DNA from: Brachionus manjavacas
Taxonomy: Eukaryota; Rotifera; Eurotatoria; Ploima; Brachionidae
NCBI GenBank assembly: GCA_019054805.1
Contig: JAHQIY010000004.1
Coordinates: 6,076,001-6,140,000, forward strand
Direction: 5' to 3'
Length of the DNA stretch: 64,000 bases
This document shows positions 31,578 to 43,578 of this stretch, one piece after another. The notes beneath the pieces are model-generated. The model saw nothing but the letters and a program-made list of their open reading frames with translations. It was not told where the DNA came from and ran no database searches. Numbering within the stretch: the first letter of the stretch is position 1; each line of letters starts with the position of its first letter. Both the position numbers and the translations under genes were made by a program.

Positions 31578-33561
31578 TTATGATTGCATATAATCATTCA
31601 AATTGACATATGCACACCACGCAACGCCATTTTTGGACATTAAACGCAAGCACTCGTTCGTCTGTCCATAGACAATTTCCAATGGAGGAATTCGCGGCAT
31701 ATTATTAGCTTCCAAAATAGCACTGTTTAACAGGGCTGAAATAGGCTCGCGCTGGGTCGACTCCAGCAAGTAGCCGAAGGGACTGCTCCACGGATCATTG
31801 TAGGCCAACAGGCTAAATGCATCTCTTAACATTTTGCTGTTCGACGAACCATCACCATTTTCGTTGGAACTTAGATTATTTTCTTGGAATAACTCACGAC
31901 CATATTCTAAAATCTTCTTCAAATGTTGGTCGTTTTGACCAATTGTAAATTTAAATGATCCATTTTCCATGGGCTTGGTCGCTTTTGTCACCAAATCAGT
32001 GTCCATTTTTTCCTCACTTTGAGCATCTTCAGCTTGACTATGTCCATTTGAAATGGGTTGTTCACTTGCCCCATCTACAGCCATATCTTCGCATACTTTT
32101 TCCCTGTCCCAACTATTTACATCATTTATCATCTCAATAAATTGACGAACCTTTAGAGCAAATAACAAGTTTGGATTTTTTTCTAGAATACCCGGAAATA
32201 ATTGGTAAGTTAGTTGGATGGCCTCGGCAATTCGGCCATTAAGCACTGAATTTTGTATTCTCTGCCTGTTTCGAATCGAGGCCAGTTCTTCCTCGAACAC
32301 ATGTCCAACACTTTTGGTGAACGCCTCGGCAGTGGCACTATAGCCATGATGCACCAAATATGTGCTCACTAACTTTCTCAATATGGTCGGAAAATTGTTC
32401 TCTGTTTCTTTTTTGAGCGAAAATCTCTCTATTGATTGTCTAGTTTTTAGATGCCATTCTTTGACATAGTTGTGAATATCAAACTCGAATGGATATTGAC
32501 CAAAGTTAGCTTCCACACTTTCCATTGGCGTTTGTAAGCCAACAGTGGGATACAAATCACTCTTTAAATGGAAAATTGAAAAGACTTAATTTTTTTTAAT
32601 TATAAAAAATTTTTTTTAAATAATAAAAATTTTTTAAAATGAAATTTTTTTTTAAGTGATAAAATTTTTTTGTTACCGGCAAGTCCCGGAAAGCTACGCC
32701 CAAATTGTAGCCATTTTTTGTATAAAAGCAAACATTTTCAATCAGGTTCAAACAGCAGCCGATGATGTCACCTGTGGTAAAAGTCGGGCCATAGTTTTGT
32801 CCAGTGCCCGAGCAACAAAATGAATGTCCGTCGTCACCATGATAGCCGTAGGAGTTTTTGTCCCAGCCTGGCAAGCGATTTAGACTTACATCCGACCTGG
32901 ACAGTCCAATGCCCATGAAGCCGTCTCTTCCTTTGCTAATAATTTTTACTTCAAAGTAATAAATTCCACATAATGCAGGTATGGAAAAATCAGTCCGCAC
33001 ACTGGCAGCATCTTTGTGCGTCTTACCAGGACCTTTGTAAGTAACGCGTAGATTATCATGTGAAACAGTGAGAGATTGGGATTTTTGGTCCGATATCCAA
33101 CGCCGAGGCAAAGGCGTCTCATTTTGATTCACGTTCGGGTAAAGACGTGCAATAACGTCACCTACCTGAATTCCACCAGAGCCTGTACTATTAGCTGGGT
33201 TTTGATTAGAGCCCAAAGGCTCACTGGTGACAAAGCTGGTGTCCATTTTTTCCGTATTATAGGTGTTGGAAACAGTTGAAGAGGAAGAAGAGGAAGAAGA
33301 AGTGAGAGAAGAAAGTGAAATGATGTTGTTCAAAAATCTATTATTGCCTGATCCTGAATTGGACAAGTTGTTGGGCAGAGAAGACGACAGTGGAAATTGG
33401 TTAGATTGCGATGGCACGCGGACAGATACTCCTTGAGATGAAGTAACACTATTATTGCTATTATTTGTGCTAGCTGTGTTCAAATTGTTCATGTGTGTGT
33501 TCAAAGTACTTTGATTCAAATTAGTATTCTGATTTAAACCATTGGAGTTGGAATTGTTCAT
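31578..33561 (-). CDS. RanBP9/RanBP10-like scaffold of the CTLH E3 ligase complex
   Basis: Exon 32677-33561 joins exon 31578-32561 across a 115-nt GTAAC...TTAAAG intron, restoring [18 protein letters not shown]. The product is 622 aa: an Asn/Ser-rich low-complexity N-terminus, a SPRY domain (about 155-300, [39 protein letters not shown]), LisH (about 352-379, [13 protein letters not shown]), CTLH (about 395-452, [20 protein letters not shown]) and CRA (about 507-617). In known animals this protein scaffolds the CTLH (GID-like) ubiquitin ligase. A 5' intron (33568-33760) is likely. The exon before it ends in ATG exactly at GTAAGTG, and splicing puts that ATG in frame (MIE then MNNSN), so the true start may be at 33763. 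Another ATG just upstream opens a 6-codon uORF whose stop is made by the splice. Confidence 0.92.
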
Positions 33562-33763
33562 TTCAATCTAAATAAAGACATTCGAATTTTGTGAGTGTAT
33601 TATAAAAAAAATGTTGATTTAAATAGGAAAAAGTACGCAAAAAAGCCTTAAATAAATTTTAATAAAATTTTAATTTTTTATTCATTTTGCGAATAAGTTT
33701 TTCTTGATATTTTTATATTAATTTAAAATAATTATGGAAAAAATTTACTAGAACACTTACCAT

Positions 33764-34652
33764 AGGAGAATCGAACGCATTTGATCTAATTTATTTTTCG
33801 TGACTTTAGCTTGAATTTGAAACAAAAAAATTAAAGAATCCCTTGTTTAATTCTGATCTTTGTTTGTTTCAAAATTTGCAAATAAAATAACAAGTTAAAA
33901 ATGCATTATCCTATGCATATCATATGGTTTTTAATGCTTAATATGCTAATAGATGATCGATTTTAGCGATGGCATTGCGCAATTTTAAAAGCAATCTAGT
34001 AAATAAATTATTTTAATAAAGACAATTTTCAAGTCGATAGTTGAAAAAATTAAAATAAAAAGTTTAAAAAGACCTAAAGCTTCTGATTCAAATGAAAACA
34101 ATATATCAAATAATCGTGAAAGCTTAAACGTTCGGAAAAAAAATTTTTGCTTCTTTTTTATCAATAAAATTTATGCTAAAAATATGTTTAACAAGAACAA
34201 ATGAATTCTTTTAAGTTTAGAAAATTTGAAAGAAAATACTTTTTAAAATAATTAAAATAATCTAATTGTGAAGATTTCTTAAAATGGCATCAATGATAGA
34301 ATGAAACAATGCCTAGAAATCCGTGTACAAATTTAAGCTTTAAGTGATATTAAAAATGGATTTATAAAAGACTCTAAACAAATATATTAAATTTAATTTT
34401 TTTTCAATAGAACTATAGTTTTTATATAATAAGCTCAGTATTTCTAATATTATTTATCTTTAATTAAATTAATTTTGATTAAAAAAATAATAATAGCCTA
34501 TAGTAATTCTAGGTCTATTATTTTATTTTACGGATTCATCATTTACTGTGCTAAAATAATCAGGTTTTTTTTTTAAATAAAAAAGAAAAATTTCGCTCAT
34601 ATTTTCTTCCATTATTTTACATGAAAATACACATGGTTTATTTTTTTTTGTG
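33764..34652. other. AT-rich intergenic
   Basis: No gene seen. A 72-codon minus frame at 34523-34741 overlaps the inverted repeat and is probably not a gene. Confidence 0.45.
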
Positions 34653-34741
34653 TTTGAATTACAAAATGTATCGACTGTTGAAATAACATTGCAAAAGTGC
34701 GATGTTTCAAATAAAAAAATAATTTTGAGTGAATATTGCAA
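34653..34741 (-). repeat. Inverted repeat arm, left
   Basis: The reverse complement matches 35280-35366 at roughly 85-90% by eye (shared GCAATATTCACTCAAAATT, TCGCACTTTTG, GTAATTCAAA). Confidence 0.7.
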
Positions 34742-35232
34742 GCATTTTCATATTTGAAATTAAACTTTTTAGTGAAATAGAACTAGTTAAAAATTAATTA
34801 ATTCTAAAAATTAAAAAATTCATTTTTAAAATTTAAACTTTATTAAGAAATATAAATTTATCTATGGAGTTGAACGATTAATAATTAAATCATTGATGAT
34901 TTTTTTATAAAACAAATCGATTTTCAATTTTTTTAAATTTTGCTGATTTTGACTTTTAACATGCTTTTTTTATAAAATTCGAGTTGTTTAGCTCAAGAGC
35001 TTTCGATTGGTATGTCTATCTTCAAAATAATATCATGTTTTAGGCTAAATAAGAAGGGGTCTGCAGACACTTTTTAAGGGGTTCCCAACACATTTTTGCT
35101 CAATATCAACCGAAACTTTGCATAAAATGTTATAAAGCATAACGTATTCTGAAAAAGCATAAAATTTTCTACAATTTGGTATATTTAAAAAAAACATTAC
35201 TAAAAAAATCTTCCTATTCGAAAAAATTTAGG

Positions 35233-35256
35233 GTTTGCAAATACTGATTTGCAAAC
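35233..35256. repeat. 10-bp perfect inverted repeat
   Basis: GTTTGCAAAT, four bases, ATTTGCAAAC. It sits just before the right inverted-repeat arm and may be an element end or protein-binding dyad. Confidence 0.6.
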
Positions 35257-35279
35257 GGGTCTGCATTTTAGGGACAACC

Positions 35280-35366
35280 GCAATATTCACTCAAAATTTT
35301 TTTTTAATTTGAAACGTCGCACTTTTGGAATATTATTTCAAAAGTTGATACATTCTGTAATTCAAA
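35280..35366 (+). repeat. Inverted repeat arm, right
   Basis: Partner of 34653-34741. The arm ends 12 bp before the long-TIR element begins. Confidence 0.7.
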
Positions 35367-35789
35367 TTCGATTTATTACAGTACTGCTACGATACAGTGA
35401 TTTTACTAAAAATTACGTCTTTTTACTAGATTTTACGTAAAAATCGGAAAAAATCTGTGAAATTACGTAAAAATACTAAAGTAAAATAATGTAAATTTAC
35501 CAGATTTTACGTAATTTTACGTAATTTTACCGGATTTTTCGTCAATTTTGGTAATCTTCAAAAGGGCCAAAAAAAGTCTAATTTTTGGTGAATTTTTGAA
35601 TTTTTTGATTTTTTTATAAATTTTATGAAAAAAAAAACAAAAAAAAAAAAACGTTTTTTTACGTAATTTTACGTAATTTTTTATTATAAAATGGTAATTT
35701 TAAGTAAAAAAAAGTAAATTTTAGTAATTTAAAAAAAATCTTTTGAATGTGATCAGAACAAAAAAATTAGTATAATCTATTTTGTCTTT

Positions 35790-36611
35790 TTATTTCTATC
35801 ATTTTTAAAACAATCACAAGCTTTTCTCCAAGACTCTTTGAATGTTGAATTTTGTGGAACCAATTTTAACAAGTCTTCTTTTAAATTAAATGATTTTATT
35901 TATTTTTCTATACATATTAAATAATATACTATTTGTTACTTTTAATTTCATCCATATCTTTCGGATATTTTTTTCATAAAAACTTAATGTCTGCCCAGGA
36001 TCTTCACCGAAACGTTTTTCAATTTCGTTTCTCAAACGGTTTGTAAACAACTTATTGTTTACTAAAAAATATTATTAAATAGTTGAATGGTTTAAAATAA
36101 ATTAATTATTACAAATAGTTTCACTAATATGGACATCAGTTTCGACAATAGAATCATTTAAACTTTCAGTAGCTTTTCTCTTAACACCTGGTGACCTATT
36201 AGAACTTTCAGATTCTAAATCTAGTATAAAATTTTTTGATTGCTGTATTGTCATCTCTTATTTTTATAACATTCGAATTTAGTATTCCAATATTTTGGTT
36301 TAGGTTGCAGAGAGTTTTTTCTAATGCATCTTGATGTGTAGACTTTAAGTCATTTATTAATTTTCCGCTCTTTTAAAAAACATACTTTAGTTAAACGAAG
36401 CAAAATATTAAGAAAAAGTTTATTCTCTTTTAGCTTAAAAGAACAATTGTGACTCTTACTTTTTTTTGACAACTTTGAAAACTTTTTTTGATTCTATTTT
36501 GGCTTGAACAACCAAAATTTTATTATCAATCTCATGCGCAAATGAAATAATGGTGTCTTTAACATACTTCATTTTTAAATGATTTTTGAAGTTAAATTTA
36601 AGTTTAATCAT
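35790..36611 (-). pseudogene. Coding-like cargo inside the long-TIR element, minus strand
   Basis: Pieces read MKYVKDTIISFAHEIDNKIL and VVQAKIESKKVFKVVKK (36611-36460, ending at GTAAGAG), GVKRKATESLNDSIVETDVH (about 36190-36130), then across a 51-nt GTAATA...TTTTTTAG interval LRNEIEKRFGEDPGQTLSFY and EKNIRKIWMKLKVT (about 36050-35930), and PQNSTFKESWRKACDCF (about 35860-35810). Composition is protein-like and intron signals are present, but frames do not join cleanly, so it is decayed or I have mis-set exons. No family recognised. Confidence 0.35.
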
Positions 36612-36642
36612 TTTAGCTAACCTATTTAAAATTAAAAAAAAA

Positions 36643-36846
36643 TGATTTTATCAGAATCAGATGCAACAATTGGGGTAAAAGAATTCGAGAAAACCTTAAC
36701 ACCAGTTAAATGTCAAAGTTATATTAACCATTTAAAAAAAGTTTGAATTTTATTCAATTTTTATTTTATTTATGAAGTTTAAATCTTATATATTTTAGGT
36801 AATAAAAATTGTTATAGATAAAAATGGTGATTGGTCTGACCATTAA
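36643..36846 (+). other. Short coding-like piece inside the long-TIR element, plus strand
   Basis: ATG 36643 opens ILSESDATIGVKEFEKTLTP and VKCQSYINHLKK, and a GTTTGA...ATTTTAG interval could join it to VIKIVIDKNGDWSDH and a stop. It diverges from the minus-strand cargo gene with only about 30 bp between the two starts. Unrecognised. Confidence 0.25.
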
Positions 36847-37261
36847 AACTTTAGCTATTAGCGTTAATTTAAAAAACTTTATTTTTTACTAGTGTTTTTT
36901 ACTAAAATTTACTTTTTTTAATTAAAATTACCATTTTATAATCAAAAATTACTTAAAATTACGTAAAAAAACGTTTTTTTTTTGTTTTTTTTTCATAAAA
37001 TTTATAAAAAAAATCAAAAAATTCAAAAATTCACCAAAAATTGGACTTTTTTGGCCCTTTTGAAGATTACCAAAATTGACGAAAAATCCGGTAAAATTAC
37101 GTAAAATTACGTAAAATCTGGTAAATTTACATTATTTTACTTTAGTATTTTTACGTAATTTCACAGATTTTTTCCGATTTTTACGTAAAATCTAGTAAAA
37201 AGACGTAATTTTTAGTAAAATCACTGTATCGTAGCAGTACTGTATAAAAAATAATCAAATA

Positions 37262-37612
37262 TTTTAATCTTAGATAATCAGTGGACATGATTTACTAAAA
37301 GATGTTAATGGATATCCAGCACATCAATGGGCTTCTAATTTTCTCAAAATTTGTTTATCAAGGAAGAGGCCAAAAATCATGTTTTGGACCCAACCAATAT
37401 ATCAAATCGCCCAACTTGTTGTCCGATTAAGTCAATCTTCTAAAAGGTTGTTTATATTTTTTTATTTATTTAAATTAAAATTATTCTTGGAAGCTCTCAA
37501 ATTCAAGTATGGCTTTCCTGCAGAAAAAGAAGATAAAGTATGGAAGAAAATAATCAGTTTCTTTCATAAATTAAAAAAAATAAAACCTAATACTGCGAGA
37601 CTCCTCTATTAA
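37262..37612 (+). pseudogene. Unrecognised coding-like fragment flanking the element
   Basis: After an AATCTTAG acceptor-like site the frame reads SGHDLLKDVNGYPAHQWASN, FLKICLSRKRPKIMFWTQPI and YQIAQLVVRLSQSSKR. A possible intron follows, then LKFKYGFPAEKEDKVWKKII. It looks like real protein but matches nothing I know. It may belong to a gene interrupted by the element ending at 37242. Confidence 0.35.
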
Positions 37613-37929
37613 TTTAAAACCCCGCAATTATTAAGTATTAAAAATAAAAATTTTCCTTGAAAAATCCAAATTTGATCAATTTATGCAGTGGTTCCAAGCT
37701 GTTGTAGTCCGCGGTGAAACTCTTGAGAAAGAAAACAGTAATCTGAAAAGTGAACAATCAAAAAAAAAGAGCATCCAAAAGTCTTACCGTCTTTTTCATC
37801 TTTATTTAAAAGTGAAAAAACAATGAGATGAAAATGTTTTGACAGCCAAATAATCAAAAGAAATTAAGGTGAAAGAAAAAAAGGAGAAAAATATCATTCT
37901 TATAGTGCTTCTTAAAGAAACAATCAAAG

Positions 37930-39015
37930 AATATAAAATTGAGGAAAATGAAAAAGCAAATCATATTGAATGTCCCGGTTTCATCGATAAATGCTTCACT
38001 GACTATGTAAAACATGAAATTAAAAATGAATTTGAATTTAACGAAGTCTCTGAAAAAAAAAATTTCTCAACTTGATCATGAACTTATCAACGTTAAATCA
38101 GGAATATCCTCAAAAAAACTGAAAACCGCCTCGAATACGCTTATGCCACTAATTACCAGTTTATTTAACCATTGTCTAGCTGAAAACACTATACCAGTTG
38201 AATGGAAAACTGCGGTAGTCCGATTTATAAAAACAAAGGAGACATTGATGATGTAAATGACTACCGTGGAATATCAGTCTTGCCACCACTGGCTTAAATT
38301 TTCCGATCTAATTCTTGTGAGACAGCTTTACATTTATTGATAAGTGAAATGAACCGTTTCAAAAGTTCAAGTATTTTTGGCTTGTTTTCATTTATGAATC
38401 TTCGAAAAGCTTTTGACTCGATTGACCACAGCCTGCTTTTAATCAAAATAAAAAAATATGGTTTTAGCGAAAAATCGATCCTCCTAAAAGCTAACTTCTT
38501 CTCAGAAAGAATTCAAATAGTAAAGTACGACAAAAACCTCTCTGGTCAGAGGCAGATCCGGTTATCTTTACTTCAGGGAAGCGTGCTAGGATATTTTTCA
38601 AAAGAAGCGAAACAGAAGCTTACCAACTGCTACAAAATTTGTCAAAACAAATAACTGGGATTTAAATCAATAGTCCAAACATCTAAAGACTACAAAAAAT
38701 ACTTGAAAAGTATGGCTTGGCAAATTTTCAGCGTAGCTAGAACAACCACGTTCTATTTCAAAGTTTTAAATGATCCAAATGCTCCAGCAGTCCTAGCTAA
38801 GAGTCTAATCAACAACGATTAACTAGAAAAAAATATGCTCTTAAAAACATTGGAAAGGTTCAAATTCCAAGAATCAGTGGACCCAATTACTATAAAATGA
38901 AGACATTTGAATTCTATTGTAGCAAATTCATAAAAGGCTTCTGTATAAAAGACATCAAATTAGAATTTGTTTTTTTAAAAAAGAATAAATCACAATATCA
39001 ATCTGATTTTTAACA
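37930..39015 (+). pseudogene. LINE reverse transcriptase relic (Jockey/CR1-like), AT-rich
   Basis: Reading across frames: SGISSKKLKTASNTLMPLI, SLFNHCLAENTIPVEWKTAV, PIYKNKGDIDDVNDYRGISV, LRKAFDSIDHSLLLIKIKKY (first RT Asp region), LLQGSVLG, and later KNIGKVQIPRISGPNYYKMK. These are the order and motifs of a LINE RT and its C-terminal domain. The catalytic FADD motif was lost with an internal deletion at about 38600. Confidence 0.75.
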
Positions 39016-39114
39016 AAATTGTTGAGTCGTTTCCAAAATTTGATCGGAGTTATTACTGCTTGTACTACAAATGAATGCAAAGTCTAGGACTAACAAGATA
39101 ATTGGTTTCGCTAT

Positions 39115-39354
39115 TTATGTCGTACTCATCAACAAGGCAACATATTCTGTTTCAAAGAAATTCAATGACACACCAGAGTTGAAATGCCCAGTTGTTTTAT
39201 CAACATATAAAATAGTGCTAAAATTTTGAGACTCAAACTGTCTGTTATTATTATGCGTGTGATATTCTTTCCCATTAATCATTGCTCGGTCACTTTTTAA
39301 AATGTTCAAATTTATAAAATAATATTGATTTAATTTTCGTTTTCTCCTTTGCAA
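39115..39354 (-). other. Possible Ty1/copia RNase H-like fragment
   Basis: The minus frame ends HFNSGVSLNFFETEYVALLM, which faintly resembles the STEAEYVAL motif of copia-type RNase H, but with the key acidic residues poorly kept. Low confidence; it could be coincidence. Confidence 0.2.
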
Positions 39355-39866
39355 CCTGTCTCTCTTTTTTGACGTTTAAGTCATCCCCGAGAATATTCTT
39401 TTTACAATTCCTATTTATCTTTTCGAATATATCAAAATTTAGAATTTTAAAGGTGAATTATTTAAAGTGAAAATATTTATTTGATCATTGCATTGATTTA
39501 TTTTGATTCAAAATAATACAGATGAAAATTCATCATACGAAAAGTCTTTTACAAACTCTTAATCATGCTTTACTAAAATTGCTAGTCCTTCACCATGTTT
39601 GATTTATAGGTTTTAAAATTTATGAAAATTTTAGATTCATTCGAATCAATTTTTATTTCATAAAGCAAAACAATATCTAATTTGACCAGCTTAGTAAGTG
39701 TGAACTTTTTGCGCTCTTGAATTTGAGCTATTAATCATTATTGATGCTAAAAAATTTCACAAAAGGTTGATCTTGCTGGGAAGATGAGAACTATTTCAAT
39801 GTGTAATCACTAACCTTTCCTTAAAAAGTGTGTAAAACCAGTACCGGCATAAAAATTACATGAGCT

Positions 39867-39960
39867 CTCATTGAGACTTGTAGGTTGTATGAGGCCTCGC
39901 TTCGGAACAACCTTGAGAGATCATTTCTCTAAAATTATCTATCTATCTCATTGAGACTTG
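39867..39960 (+). mobile_element. Tiny retroposed insertion with 14-bp target duplication
   Basis: CTCATTGAGACTTG occurs at 39867-39880 and again at 39947-39960. Between them lie about 66 bp (TAGGTTGTATGAGGCCTCGC and onward) ending in an ATCTATCTAT tail. A flanking duplication plus a simple-repeat tail is the signature of a severely 5'-truncated LINE or SINE insertion. Confidence 0.7.
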
Positions 39961-40445
39961 AGCCAACTAGCTGGACACCTTCCATCGAGCAAAATTCCAA
40001 TGGGTAGTTGGCAACTATTATGCTAACAAAATCAGCAACGACGACTTTCACAAGAAAACAGCCTCCAAACCGTTCAGGGTGAACATTTACCAGGTTAGAG
40101 AGCGACTACTTGGACACACTCTCCGCATTGATGACAACATACCGGCAAAGAAAGCCAAACTCTTCTATTTCAACACCGATACCTTCCCATAAAATCCAAA
40201 CACAACCTTCCAATAGTAATCAGTAACGATCTTTAATACATCAAAGAGAAAGTATAGAAGAAACGAGGCAGAAAAAATCACCATGGAATCTCCAGCAGCC
40301 AAGTCAACGGCAACAAATGATTATCACAAACTAATAGTGGAGCAGCTAGCACAGAACCGGAAATGGTGTCAGCAGATCATCAGTGACAAGCATGCGCTTT
40401 TTCAATGAGCGCGGAGTGTAGAGCTCGCTTACTCAATAATAATAA
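39961..40445 (+). pseudogene. LINE ORF2 C-terminal relic with untranslated tail
   Basis: G+C is higher than the surroundings. The frame reads QWVVGNYYANKISNDDFHKK, TASKPFRVNIYQVRERLLGH and TLRIDDNIPAKKAKLFYFNT. RERLLGHTLRIDDNIPAK matches the block RW.LLGHVLR....P...A at the C-terminus of several LINE ORF2 proteins. The following part is probably the 3' UTR and ends with (AAT)n at about 40430-40445. Confidence 0.6.
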
Positions 40446-42258
40446 AAGTAATAATTGATATAATTTTTTTTTTTGGTGCCCCAAATGATAAACCGTAGTT
40501 AGTTAAAAAACTTGAAAAATTCAAATAATAAACAATTTGGGTTTTTCATTGACAAGATATTCAAAAAATTTCAAAGATCAACTATTGTATCACCCATCAG
40601 GAATCTCCCTTTTTAAATGTTTGTCTCAGTTTTGCGGATCGACATGAACCAGTATTTTCTTTTTTGAAAATTGACATAAAATTAAACTAGAAAAACATTT
40701 TTATATAAAACAACTAATTTTTTAATCTTATTAAAAGAAAGAAAAAAAATCTTTATTATGATTATGATTAAATTTTTATTATTGCTGTATTTAAAATCCA
40801 TTTCTTTAACACTTTTTTGCCCTTATTTGCTTATTTCTCAATAGATTTAATTATTTCAAAAAGATTAAAATCGAAAAATGTTATAATTAATTAATTTTAA
40901 TCACAAAATATTTTTATTTTCATGCAATAAAAAAGTATACGTTAAACCCGCAGAGGAGTCTCTTGGACCCTGCAAAAAATTGTATTTTTTTTTGGTAAAA
41001 TAATAAGAGACATTCATTATTATATTCAGAATATTTTTTTTAACATATTTTGAATAATTATGGTAACTTATTTTATCAAAAAAGCATATTTTTTAAAGGG
41101 TTTTTTGGACTCAATTAGTACTTAAACAAAACGTAAAAAAAACTTTAATACTTCTTCAATTTTACAAGCTGGCTAGAATCCTGATAATTTTTTTTTCTAA
41201 CACAAGATTTTAAATAGTACCAAAGACTTTCAATTAGGTTCAATTCGAAAGAAGAAGAAGTGGTATTTAAGACAAAACAGTACATAAAAGTCATTATCTG
41301 TAGCTGGTCTTTATAGTAGCTTTCTGTAGCATTTTCTGTTACATAAAAACTTAAAAACTTTGTAAAAATGTTTTAGCTGACCGGTGGTATAACGGCGGGT
41401 TAGTCAGTTTTTAATTAAAAGCTAAGTTTTGAAAGCTGTCCAAAAAATAAAAACGGCTTCTTTTTATAGTCGCGGTAGATTTGCCAATGCGTATTAGAAA
41501 TTTACGGTGATATGACTATAAATAATCCTAACTGAAACTTTGCTCTAGTAAAAAGTTCAGAATTGCCTTTTAAACATACAACCTTCAAGAATCTACATTG
41601 AAAGGCTCAAATTTAAGCGATTCAGCTGTATTGATTTATTTTAATTCATAAATTTATTTAGAAATCTTCTAAAAAATATTATTTAAACTCTCATTTATAA
41701 ATTTGTAATAAAAAATTTGTACAAATTTTCTAAAATCATTATTCGATCTCATCAGCAGTATAATATTTGCTTATTTTTAATCAAGACTTTTAAAACACTA
41801 TTATAATAAAATATTAAAATATTCAAAAAACCCTATTCAACAAAAAAATACTTTGTAATAGAATTTTTATTATTTGATTTTTTTAAGAAATATAAACATT
41901 TTTTAAAAATAATTAAAATTTAATTTTAAATTATCTGTAAAAAACTGCTGAAGACTTTTTTTACTTTGATAAAAAATATACATTTTTTATTTTTGGTTAC
42001 ATTTATAAAAAATCGAAAATACTTAAACAATATTATATAAATTTTATATAGAATATTCTTTAAATTTAAGAAAAACAAATGTTCAAATCTCAAATAAATG
42101 TTGTTTTTAATCAAGAAACACCGACGCTCTATTTAACCTACATAGAGTCTTCTAGTTAAAAAAATCTTAAGTAAACAATCACGCAATATATTTTTTTAAT
42201 ATATAAATAAAAAAATGTTTTTTTTTCAAATTTAATTTTTTAATAATTTTATATCAAA
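40446..42258. other. AT-rich intergenic
   Basis: No gene supported. A GC-richer stretch at 41375-41410 (GACCGGTGGTATAACGGCGG) resembles a tRNA D-arm but has no convincing partner arms. Confidence 0.4.
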
Positions 42259-43578
42259 ATGATTTTGAAATTGATATACTTTATTAATTTAATTCAAACA
42301 ATATTAAGCTGGCCAACATTTCAGTATTACAGTAAAAATAATCCATCAAATTATCTAGTTTTAAATTCTCAAAATTTGACTTTGTAAGAAATAAAATATT
42401 TTGTTAAATTTTATACTTATATACCTATTTATTTAGATCTGGTTTTATTCGTGCCAAAGAAACAAAATTTTTAGTTCATGGTTTTGGTGATAATGGTCGT
42501 GTAACTCGAATGTTGAAAGTAAAGGATCAATTAGTTAGCAGAGTAATTAAAAAGTCTATCCATTGTCTCTTTAAATCAATATTAAAAAAATACTTTAAGT
42601 CTGACTTTAATATAATTTTGGTTGACTGGGAGGAAGGCGCAGCTGCTCCGAATTATTTTGCTGCTTCAGATAATGTGCGTGTTACAGGTCAAAAAATAGC
42701 TGACTTTATTAGAGAAAGTAATATTGATGCTTCAAAAGTTCACTGTATTGGACATAGCTTGGGAGCTCATGTAAAAATTTCAAGAAAAAAAGTTGATCAT
42801 TTTAAAACTATTTTAAAAGGTATGCGGTTTTGCCGGAAAATCTAAAAAGTTGAAAAGAATTACTGGTAAGCCCATAGTTTATTATCAAATAATTCATTAA
42901 GCTTATTATTACTTTGTTAAGGTTTGGACCCTGCTGGTCCATTTTTTAAAGGAAAAGAAAGTACCGAAAGATTAGACAAATCAGATGCTGAGTAAATTAA
43001 ATTCTAAAAGAGATTCTTGAATTTTAAATATTTTTTATGGTTTAAGTTTTGTTGACAACATTCATACTGATGGTTTTTACGGTATTCAAGATGCAATTGG
43101 TCATCAAGATTTCTATCCGAATGGAGGTGGTTCTCAATTTGGTTGCAATCCTCTTGATGGCATTATAGGTAAAAGATACGCAGAAACTATGGAAAAAATT
43201 TCAATTAGATTCGATCCTAAATTGGATCCAAGTAAGCCTGAAAACAAATTTAGTAATTAACTTACGTAAAAAATGTAAATTTTAAGTTGATTTGGTTGCT
43301 TGCAGTCATATGAGAGTTCCCTTATATTATGCTGAAAGTGTTAATTCAAATTGTGGATTTAGATCAACTCCATGTGACAATTATGGTAATGTTGAAAAAA
43401 ATAATGATTATTGCTTTAAAAAATATTTTTTTTAGACAACTTCAATAAAGGTATGTGCGCTTGTAATCCTACGCTAGGTTGTGCTCCAATGGGTCATTAT
43501 GCTTCCAGAAATTATCCCGATGGTAAATATTATTTGAACACAAACCGAGCTGAACCATATTGTCTCCAAAAATATTAA
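42259..43578 (+). CDS. Pancreatic-type lipase family protein, paralogue 1
   Basis: Eight exons: 42259-42383, 42437-42542, 42600-42770, 42820-42865, 42922-42991, 43047-43231, 43287-43385 and 43436-43578, giving 314 aa with all junctions in phase. It has an N-terminal secretion signal (KLIYFINLIQTIL). The nucleophile elbow is GHSLGAH (Ser130), followed by the Asp of GLDPAG (Asp152) and the His of ACSHMR (His242), so the alpha/beta-hydrolase triad is complete. KFLVHGFGDN is the oxyanion-side strand. A loop of about 35 residues between the Cys of FGCNP and ACSH takes the lid position. The C-terminal Cys-rich part is CACNPTLGCAPMG. Substrate (triglyceride or phospholipid) cannot be told. From exon 3 on it is almost identical to paralogue 3. 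Confidence 0.9.

Larger units (their letters stand above)
35379..37242. mobile_element. DNA transposon with about 354-bp terminal inverted repeats and TA target duplication
   Basis: The left end CAGTACTGCTACGATACAGT (from 35379) is mirrored exactly at the right end (to 37242). Inverted similarity continues for about 354 bp per side (35379-about 35732 and about 36889-37242) with few differences. Both arms are built of ATTTTACGTAA-type subrepeats. TA flanks both sides (35377-35378 and 37243-37244). CAGT ends plus TA fit the Tc1/mariner/pogo group, but no transposase is visible inside. The 1.16-kb interior holds coding-like pieces on both strands. Confidence 0.85.

Noticed and set aside
41375..41410. 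tRNA gene or third SINE copy
   Set aside because: Only a D-arm-like word is present, with no B box, no shared SINE body and no target duplication.
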